Source: DATARH01 sp035507475 (lineage in GTDB: Bacteria > Pseudomonadota > Alphaproteobacteria > ATCC43930 > CGMCC-115725). From it: a stretch of 9,619 nucleotides of DNA. A program made the translations under genes and the position numbers. The notes beneath the pieces are model-generated. The model had not been told where the DNA came from, searched no databases, and saw only the letters and a program-made list of their open reading frames with translations. This document shows positions 1 through 4,852 of the stretch, in pieces; position 1 is the first letter of the stretch, and each line of letters starts with the position of its first letter. Location of the stretch: the NCBI GenBank assembly GCA_035507475.1, contig DATJOB010000446.1, positions 1 to 9,619 of the forward strand, read 5' to 3'.

Positions 1-99
1 GGCAGCACGGCGGCGATCCAGGTCATCCTGCCGCTCGCCGCGGTCGCGCTCGGGATGACGATCTTCGCGATCGTCCACCACATCGATATCGGTGCCTAG
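1..99 (+). CDS. C-terminal tail of an unidentified membrane protein (partial)
   Basis: An open frame enters from the left edge and stops at TAG 97-99, giving the last 32 residues of a protein whose start lies outside the window. About 22 of these residues form one hydrophobic stretch (from AAIQVILPLAAV to IFAIVHH), consistent with a final transmembrane helix, followed by a short polar tail HHIDIGA. The family cannot be recognised from this fragment. It converges on the CBS gene, with 33 bp between the two stop codons. That gap is GC-rich and self-complementary but has no T-tract. Confidence 0.55.
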   Translation, partial: GSTAAIQVILPLAAVALGMTIFAIVHHIDIGA

Positions 100-132
100 C
101 TCCCGCCGCGGCGCCGTCCGGCGGCGCGCCGG

Positions 133-567
133 CTATGCCGCCCCGGCGATGAACGAGCGCAGCGAATGCGCCTCGTACTCGATCTCGTCGAGCCGGCTCT
201 TGACCAGGTCGCCGATGCTGACGATGCCGCAGAGCCGGCCGTCCTCGATCACCGGGAAGTGGCGCATCCTGCGATTGGTCATCTCCGCCATCAACTCGGC
301 GACGCTGTCGTCGGGCTCGCAGGTCACCACCGGGCACGCCATGATCTCGGCAACCGGGACCGCGAGCAGCTCGCTGCCGTAGCGGCCGAGCGCGTCGACG
401 ATGTCGCGCTCCGACACGATGCCCATGACGGCTTCGCCGTCGTCGCTGACGACGAGCGCGCCGATGCCGCGCAGACGCAGCACCGTGATGGCGCGCTCGA
501 CGGTGGCGTCGGGATGGATCGTCACCACCGACTTGCCCTTGGTGCGCAGGATCGTGTGGACGTTCAT
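133..567 (-). CDS. Tandem CBS-domain protein
   Basis: The 144-residue product is essentially two CBS motifs: about residues 8-60, ending in GIVSERDIV, and about residues 76-128, ending in GIVSIGDLV. A pair of this kind forms a Bateman module, which in characterised proteins binds adenosine nucleotides and senses energy or redox state. There is no attached enzyme, channel or DNA-binding domain, so it is a stand-alone CBS protein, probably cytoplasmic, and its target cannot be told. The start MNVHTILRTKG is supported by GGAG seven bases upstream of the ATG and by similarity to the usual N-terminus of this family. It lies 115 bp downstream of the GYD gene on the same strand, so the two may be co-transcribed. 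The family assignment is secure, the physiological role is not. Confidence 0.9.
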   Translation of the reverse strand: MNVHTILRTKGKSVVTIHPDATVERAITVLRLRGIGALVVSDDGEAVMGIVSERDIVDALGRYGSELLAVPVAEIMACPVVTCEPDDSVAELMAEMTNRRMRHFPVIEDGRLCGIVSIGDLVKSRLDEIEYEAHSLRSFIAGAA

Positions 568-682
568 GGGGGATCTCCATTCACACCGGCCGCGCCGCGG
601 CCGTGGCCGGCGAGTTTAGGACAAAATGTCGCACCTGTTCCAGGCGAAAGAGGTAAATCGCCCGTAACAGGCTGGCGATCCG

Positions 683-976
683 TCAACGCAGCGAGTTGAT
701 GATCTCGCGATAGGCGGCCTCGGGAAACGCTTTCAGGGTCCGCGTGCGCACCGTGCCGAGTTTTCCCAGCATCAACATAAACCGCGCTGCAACCGCATCG
801 TCCGGCGCTTCGTAGGTGAGGACGAGGTCGTAGTCGCCGAGCGTCATGTAGAGCGAATGGAACCGTCCGCCCATCTCATCGAGCGCCTTGCGCGCCAGAT
901 CGACGCGCTGCGGCGATTCCTTGACCTGCTGGGCGCCCCGGTCGGTCCAGTTGGCGAGGGCGATGTAAGTCGGCAT
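683..976 (-). CDS. GYD domain protein
   Basis: The 97-residue product matches the small GYD family along its whole length: YIALANWTDRGAQQVKESPQR at the N-terminus, a central GGRFHSLYMTLGDYDLV containing the name-giving G-D/Y-D signature (GDYD, about residues 47-50), then APDDAVAARF and GTVRTRTLKAF. Members are compact, ferredoxin-like-fold cytoplasmic proteins of unknown function, often next to stress or metabolic genes. The ATG start has GGGAGG seven bases upstream, a good ribosome site. It precedes the CBS gene on the same strand. No catalytic residues can be pointed to. Confidence 0.9.
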   Translation of the reverse strand: MPTYIALANWTDRGAQQVKESPQRVDLARKALDEMGGRFHSLYMTLGDYDLVLTYEAPDDAVAARFMLMLGKLGTVRTRTLKAFPEAAYREIINSLR

Positions 977-1107
977 GGCGGAGCCTCCCGTTGTCTTGTT
1001 CCGGTGCGATGCGTCAATGCACCGCAGGCGTGGCGTTCACCAATGTTTTAGAAGGTTTGCTTATCATATGTCGTGTCGGTGTTGCGGGCGTTGAAGGGCT
1101 ACGGGCG

Positions 1108-1236
1108 ATGCGTGATTGGATGGCGGATTGGCGTAAATGGTCTCCGGCCGAGCGTGCGCTCGCGATCGCTCTCCTGATGTCGATGATGGCCGCCCCGCTC
1201 GGCATGCTGCTCGGCCTCGCCCGACCTGGGATCTAG
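1108..1236 (+). CDS. Possible 42-residue single-helix membrane peptide
   Basis: The frame ATG 1108 to TAG 1236 encodes a peptide with a charged, Trp-rich head (MRDWMADWRKWSPAERA) followed by a hydrophobic, Met-rich stretch of about 20 residues that could span the membrane, and a short tail. GAAGGG lies nine bases before the ATG. An upstream TTG in the same frame at 991 would give 81 residues, but the added segment overlaps the GYD promoter region and looks non-coding. The stop codon lies inside the first unit of a 16-bp tandem repeat, so the repeat may have set the C-terminus. The amphipathic head plus helix makes coding plausible, but no family is recognised and a 42-codon frame in GC-rich DNA can arise by chance. 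Confidence 0.4.
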   Translation: MRDWMADWRKWSPAERALAIALLMSMMAAPLGMLLGLARPGI

Positions 1237-1275
1237 ACGGCCCGGGATCTAGACGGCCCGGGATTTAGACTGCCC
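1228..1275. repeat. Three-copy 16-bp tandem repeat with stops in all six frames
   Basis: The unit GGGATCTAGACGGCCC occurs at 1228-1243 and again, identical, at 1244-1259. A third copy at 1260-1275 has two changes (GGGATTTAGACTGCCC), and a badly decayed fourth may follow. Each unit carries TAG, and because 16 is not a multiple of three the TAGs at 1234, 1250 and 1266 fall in three different forward frames. The TCTAGA core is palindromic, so the minus strand gets TAG, TAG and TAA in three frames as well. It sits between the small plus-strand frame and the 3' end of the lyase gene. Confidence 0.9.
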
Positions 1276-1282
1276 GGCATCC

Positions 1283-1305
1283 AGGGCTTCGGGCCGCAAG
1301 GCCCT
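1283..1305 (-). terminator. Weak hairpin downstream of the lyase gene
   Basis: AGGGCTT at 1283-1289 pairs with AAGGCCCT at 1298-1305 with one bulged G and an eight-base loop. It lies about 20 bases past the lyase stop codon, where a terminator is expected, but no U-tract follows on either strand, so intrinsic termination is doubtful. Confidence 0.25.
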
Positions 1306-1325
1306 CTCCTCCCTGAGCTTCGGTT

Positions 1326-2687
1326 TCAGCGCGATCTGATCGCGGCCGCGGTGTCGCGCGCCCGCTCGGCGCCTTCCCGCGCCATCCTTCCGCACAGACC
1401 GGTATAGGCGGTCGGGTCGAGCAGCCGGCCGATCGCCGCGGCGCCGAGATGCGCGGTGACGCGCGGGTCGGCTGCGAGCAGCTCGGCGAACGGCTTGCGC
1501 TCGACCGCCGCGGCCATCGCCGCCTCGTAGACGATGTCGTGCGCGTGCTGGCGGCCGAGCGCCTGGCCGAGATCGAGCATCACCGCCTCGGCCATGATGA
1601 GCCCGCCGCCGAGGTCGAGATTGGCGCGCATCCGGTCGGGATCGAGCTTGAGCCCGCGCAGCACCGCGACGAGCCGGCTCAGCATGTCGCCGGCCGCGAC
1701 GCAGGCCCGGCTCTCGGCGGCGTCGATCATCAGGCTGGTGGTGCGGTCGGCCTCGTGCTCGGTCATCATCGCCTCGAGCCCGAGCGGCACCAGCGCGCGG
1801 ATCTCGGCCGCCGCGGCGATGATGTCCTGGCACAGTTTCGGGTTGCGCTTCTGCGGCATGGTCGAGCTGCCGACGGTGCCGGGCGGCACCGGCTCCTCGA
1901 CCTCGCCGAACTCGGTCTTCATCAGCGTGTAGATCTCGCGGCCGATGCGCCCGCAGCTCGCCGCCAGCATGCCGAAGAGGCAGATATTCTCGGCGAGGTG
2001 GTCGAGGATCACGCGCGCCGGCACGCGCATCGAGCCGAAGCCGAGCTCATGCGCGATCCCGGCCTGGACCTTCGGCCCCAGCTCGCCGAGCGAGGCGAAG
2101 GTGCCGGCGCCGCCGCCGAGCATCGCGACGAAGATGCGCGGCGCTGCCTCGCGGAAGCGCTCGACGTGGCGGGCGAGCTCGTCGATCCAGACCGCGACCT
2201 TGTAGCCGAAGGTCGCCGGCACCGCGTGCTGGCCGTGGGTGCGCCCGGCGATCGGCATGTCGGCGGCGCGCTCGGCGAGGTCGGCCGCGGCGTCGAGCGC
2301 GTCGGCGATCAGCCCGAGGATCACGCGATGCGCCTGGCGCAGCACCAGGAGGTCGCCGGTCTGGGTGATGTTCTGCGTCGTCGCGCCCCAATGCACCCAG
2401 CCGCCATGCGGCTCGCCGACGACGCGCGCCAGCTCCCAGACCAGCGGCACGATGGTATGGCCGGTGCGTGCGAAGCCCTCGTCGAGCCGGGCGCGGTCCA
2501 GCAGCTCGTAATGCGCCGCCTCGGCGATCGCCGCGGCCGCCGCCGGCGGGATGATGCCGAGCGCGGCCTGCGCCTTGGCGAGCGCGGCCTCGACGTCGAG
2601 CCAGGCCTGCCAGCGGTTCTCGATGCGGTAGAGCGCGCGGATGCCGGGATCGGCGACCCGCGCCGCGGTCGGCAGTTCGTCGCTCAT
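1326..2687 (-). CDS. Adenylosuccinate lyase/fumarase-superfamily lyase (probable paralogue of PurB)
   Basis: The 453-residue product is a full-length member of the class II fumarase/aspartase superfamily, whose homotetramers catalyse beta-elimination releasing fumarate or a related reaction. The signature GSSTMPQKRNP is at residues 273-283, with the catalytic-loop serines S274/S275. RTHGQHA at 149-155 supplies the histidine (H151) typical of adenylosuccinate and argininosuccinate lyases; carboxymuconate cycloisomerases (PcaB) usually lack it. HWGATTQN is at 99-106. The N-terminus (ENRWQAWLDVEAALAKAQ, then GIIP) resembles ASL/PcaB-type proteins. The region that normally reads TSxD reads TTQN here, so the substrate may differ from that of housekeeping PurB. 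GGAGGAAG five to six bases before the ATG fixes the start. No purine or aromatic-catabolism genes are nearby to indicate the substrate. Confidence 0.85.
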   Translation of the reverse strand: MSDELPTAARVADPGIRALYRIENRWQAWLDVEAALAKAQAALGIIPPAAAAAIAEAAHYELLDRARLDEGFARTGHTIVPLVWELARVVGEPHGGWVHWGATTQNITQTGDLLVLRQAHRVILGLIADALDAAADLAERAADMPIAGRTHGQHAVPATFGYKVAVWIDELARHVERFREAAPRIFVAMLGGGAGTFASLGELGPKVQAGIAHELGFGSMRVPARVILDHLAENICLFGMLAASCGRIGREIYTLMKTEFGEVEEPVPPGTVGSSTMPQKRNPKLCQDIIAAAAEIRALVPLGLEAMMTEHEADRTTSLMIDAAESRACVAAGDMLSRLVAVLRGLKLDPDRMRANLDLGGGLIMAEAVMLDLGQALGRQHAHDIVYEAAMAAAVERKPFAELLAADPRVTAHLGAAAIGRLLDPTAYTGLCGRMAREGAERARDTAAAIRSR

Positions 2688-2721
2688 CGTCGCTTCCTCC
2701 GGTCTCGCTCCGCCGATCCTA

Positions 2722-2735
2722 CACGAGCGCTCGTG
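2722..2735. promoter_or_regulatory. Perfect 14-bp palindrome, candidate operator
   Basis: CACGAGCGCTCGTG is a perfect inverted repeat with no spacer. It lies 35-48 bp upstream of the lyase start codon and about 110 bp upstream of the phosphatase start, in the divergent intergenic region. Size, symmetry and position suit a dimeric repressor such as a TetR-type protein, but no regulator gene is adjacent and the assignment rests on symmetry alone. Confidence 0.4.
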
Positions 2736-2786
2736 GCGCGCGCGTCTTTGGATTGACGCATCGCGCGCGCAATGTCACAGCAGCAA

Positions 2787-2820
2787 GGGGGCACGGCAGC
2801 AACGGGGTCACGGCAGCGAC
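2787..2820 (+). repeat. Two 17-bp imperfect direct repeats in the phosphatase leader
   Basis: GGGGGCACGGCAGCAAC (2787-2803) is followed directly by GGGGTCACGGCAGCGAC (2804-2820), matching at 15 of 17 positions. A third, partial copy (GTCACAGCAGCAA, 2774-2786) precedes them. The array ends about 23 bp before the phosphatase start codon and accounts for a spurious N-terminal extension of that frame. Confidence 0.6.
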
Positions 2821-2843
2821 GGGCCGCTCAGGGGAGGGAGATC

Positions 2844-3434
2844 ATGCCGCATCCGACGATCTGGCTCGCACGCCACGGCGAGACCGAATGGAGCCTGTCC
2901 GGCCAGCACACCGGGCTGACCGACCTGCCGCTGACGCCGCATGGCGAGGAGCTCGCGCGCAAGCTGGCGCCGCGGCTCGGCAAGATGCAATTCGCCCGGG
3001 TCTTCTCCAGCCCGCTGCAGCGCGCGCGGCGGACCTGCGAGCTCGCCGGGTTCGGCGACCGGGTCGAGATCATGCCCGACCTCGTCGAGTGGAATTACGG
3101 CGATTACGAGGGGGTCAAGACGCACGACATCCACAAGCAGCGGCCGGACTGGCAGCTCTTCAAGCACGGCGCGCCGGGCGGCGAGTCGGTCGACCAGGTC
3201 ACCGCGCGGGCCAAGGGCGTGATCGCCAAGCTGTGCGCGGTGAACGGCGACGTGCTGTGCTTTTCGAGCGGCCATTTCCTGCGCGCGCTGGCCGGCACCT
3301 GGCTCGGCTTCGGCGCCGCCGGCGGGCATTATCTGATGCTCAGCACCACCAGCCTCAGCGCGCTCACCTACGAGCATAGCGAGGACGAGCCGGTGCTCCG
3401 GCTGTGGAACGACACCGCGCATCTCGCGGAATAG
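2844..3434 (+). CDS. Histidine phosphatase (phosphoglycerate mutase-like)
   Basis: The 196-residue product is a histidine-phosphatase-superfamily enzyme that would hydrolyse a phosphoester through a phosphohistidine intermediate. The RHG signature lies at R10-H11-G12 (ARHGETEW), with H11 the nucleophile. SSPLQRARRTCEL at 55-67 supplies the second phosphate-binding arginine (R60). E82 in VEWNYGDYEG is the likely proton donor, and SSGHFLRAL gives the second histidine H144. All catalytic residues are present and there is no signal peptide, so it is a cytoplasmic enzyme. It belongs to the cofactor-independent-of-glycolysis branch (GpmB/CobC/SixA-like broad-specificity phosphatases), and its substrate cannot be told. 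The start is placed at 2844 because GGGGAGGGAG ends three bases before the ATG and the family normally begins directly with this strand. An in-frame ATG at 2772 adds 24 low-complexity residues from the leader repeats. It is convergent with the next gene, with 12 bp between stops. Confidence 0.9.
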   Translation: MPHPTIWLARHGETEWSLSGQHTGLTDLPLTPHGEELARKLAPRLGKMQFARVFSSPLQRARRTCELAGFGDRVEIMPDLVEWNYGDYEGVKTHDIHKQRPDWQLFKHGAPGGESVDQVTARAKGVIAKLCAVNGDVLCFSSGHFLRALAGTWLGFGAAGGHYLMLSTTSLSALTYEHSEDEPVLRLWNDTAHLAE

Positions 3435-3446
3435 GGCCGGCGGAGT

Positions 3447-4619
3447 CTAGAGCCCGACCATCCCCATCCACCACATCGTCCGGCCGCCCGCGGTGTCGAC
3501 ATCGTATCTGCGGGCGAAATCGAGGCGGCCGTCGTCGCCGATGCGGAACACCGACAGGCAGCACGGCACCGTCGAGCCGTCGGCGAGCGCGATCCCCTGG
3601 ATATGCGCCGCGACCAGCAGCCGGCCGGTCGGATCGATGTGGAACGTGCGGCAATGGATGCCGTGCGTCTCGGCGTGCTGGACCGGGTGCGGTTCGCCGC
3701 TCGCCGGGTCGATGGCGAAGACCGCGAGCGTGTTCTCGCCGCCGGCGAAAACCGCGCGGCCGCCGCGTTCGACCGCGGTCGAAGCACGGTTCGCGACATA
3801 GACGAAGCGGCCGGCGGGATCGACATGCACGGTGCCGACCGCCTGCCGCGCGCCCGGCGGCACCGGCCGCGACAGCGTCGTCGCCGAAAACGCCGGCACG
3901 GCGGCCGGGCGCCCGCTCGCCATCGGGAACATGTCGAGCCGGTTCTGCCGTTCGAGCGCGACGTAGAGCCAGGGCCGCGTCGGATGGAAGTCGAGATGGC
4001 GCGGCCCGAAGCCGTAGCCGCCGCCGGGGGCGATCGAGGCGGCGCCGGTCAGCACGCCGTCGCGGTAGTCGAAGACCTTGAGCGCGCCCGGCTCCTCCGG
4101 CCGGCCGGCGGCCGCATCGTGGCCGCGCGCGACGAGGATGACCCGGGTATTATCCGGCGTCGCCCGCACCTGATGCGCGAAAATGCCGGCGTCGACCGGT
4201 CCCGGCTGCGCCATCTCGGGACCGGGCGTCCCATCCGGCGCGATGCGGTAGACGCGCAGCGCGCTCGGGTTGTTGAAGGCGACGAGCGCATGCTCGCTCG
4301 GGATGTCGGTCGCCATGTGGATCGGCCGGCTCGGCAGCGGCACCGATTCGCCGTGCCGCGACAGCGCCCCCGAATCGGGGTCGATCCGCAGCGCCGTCAG
4401 ATGGTGACTGCTGCCCGCCGCGCCCATGCCCGAGGCGCCGTCGCTGGTCGCGACATAGAGAACTCGCCGCGTCGCGTGCGGCCAAGCATATTGCACGTTG
4501 GCCGGGAGATCGATTGTGCCGCGGCGGCTCAGCGCGGCGCCGTCGACATCGACCGCGTAATGCGTCAACTCATTGCCGACGCTAGCGTATAACGCGATCT
4601 TCCCGTCCGTAACCGACAT
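3447..4619 (-). CDS. Lactonase-family seven-bladed beta-propeller protein
   Basis: The 390-residue product has the repetitive layout of the 6-phosphogluconolactonase-type propeller family (PF10282): regular blades such as LTALRIDPDSGALS (75-88), GPRHLDFHPTRPWLYVALE (205-223), HVDPAGRFVYVANR (265-278) and FHIDPTGRLLVAA (326-338). The H/P-x-G-R-x-x-Y-V-A pattern and the GPRHLDFHP motif are typical of Pgl-like enzymes, which hydrolyse sugar lactones in the cytoplasm. Other members of the family act on unrelated substrates or have no known activity. No signal peptide is seen. GGGAG nine bases before the ATG supports the start. Length matches the family. No glucose-6-phosphate dehydrogenase or Entner-Doudoroff gene is adjacent, so calling it pgl would go beyond the evidence. 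Confidence 0.85.
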   Translation of the reverse strand: MSVTDGKIALYASVGNELTHYAVDVDGAALSRRGTIDLPANVQYAWPHATRRVLYVATSDGASGMGAAGSSHHLTALRIDPDSGALSRHGESVPLPSRPIHMATDIPSEHALVAFNNPSALRVYRIAPDGTPGPEMAQPGPVDAGIFAHQVRATPDNTRVILVARGHDAAAGRPEEPGALKVFDYRDGVLTGAASIAPGGGYGFGPRHLDFHPTRPWLYVALERQNRLDMFPMASGRPAAVPAFSATTLSRPVPPGARQAVGTVHVDPAGRFVYVANRASTAVERGGRAVFAGGENTLAVFAIDPASGEPHPVQHAETHGIHCRTFHIDPTGRLLVAAHIQGIALADGSTVPCCLSVFRIGDDGRLDFARRYDVDTAGGRTMWWMGMVGL

Positions 4620-4758
4620 CGGCGCGCACTCCCTCGCCGGCTCCGCGCCGCCGCGGCGGCGGCGATTACGCAGGCCCTCTCAACAGCCTGCACTGCCCGC
4701 CCGAAGCCGGCAACCGGCTCTAAGGCCTGCAATTTGCTCTACCCCTCGGAGTCCCTGC

Positions 4759-4772
4759 TTGATAGATTTCAT
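4759..4772. promoter_or_regulatory. Crp/FNR-family-like box upstream of the redox operon
   Basis: TTGATAGATTTCAT keeps seven of the eight core bases of TTGA-N6-TCAA, the site shape used by FNR, FixK and FnrL regulators in alphaproteobacteria. It lies about 80-95 bp before the GTG of the flavoprotein gene and about 140 bp before the divergent lactonase-type gene. No good sigma-70 hexamers are seen at the spacing expected for class II activation; TAGATT (4763-4768) inside the box could itself be a -10. Oxygen- or nitric-oxide-linked control would fit the operon's content, but this rests on one imperfect box. Confidence 0.4.
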
Positions 4773-4791
4773 GCGCTTGGGATGGGGGAAG

Positions 4792-4826
4792 GGGCGTCGG
4801 CCGCCGGGGGGCGGCCGGGAACGCCC
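4792..4826 (+). promoter_or_regulatory. Strong GC hairpin in the operon leader
   Basis: The inner stem CGGCCGCC (4798-4805) pairs perfectly with GGCGGCCG (4810-4817) around a GGGG loop. The outer stem GGGCGT (4792-4797) pairs with ACGCCC (4821-4826) across a three-base bulge, giving 14 base pairs in total. CTTTT follows eight bases later and the GTG start is 26 bases beyond the hairpin. It could be an attenuator, a weak terminator or a leader stability element. The short, delayed T-run makes a full intrinsic terminator less likely. Confidence 0.5.
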
Positions 4827-4852
4827 GCCAACCCTTTTATCGCGAGAAGTAC

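Noticed and set aside
100..132. Bidirectional terminator between the convergent partial membrane gene and the CBS gene
   Set aside because: GC-rich partial symmetry only; no clean stem-loop and no T-tract on either strand.
1449..2756. Plus-strand open frame of 435 codons opposite the lyase
   Set aside because: Its composition is that of a reverse-complement shadow (Arg, His, Ala, Glu rich). The minus strand carries the lyase signature.
1006..2764. Shared 13-bp ATTGACGCATCGC (minus strand 1006-1018, plus strand 2752-2764) as a common promoter element
   Set aside because: About one such match is expected by chance in a window of this size, distances to the start codons differ, and no matching -10 is seen.
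2772..2843. 24-residue N-terminal extension of the histidine phosphatase
   Set aside because: The sequence comes from the leader repeats, and the strong ribosome site and the family's normal N-terminus both point to 2844.
3603..4592. Plus-strand open frame opposite the beta-propeller gene
   Set aside because: Arg/His-rich shadow; the minus strand has clear propeller blades.
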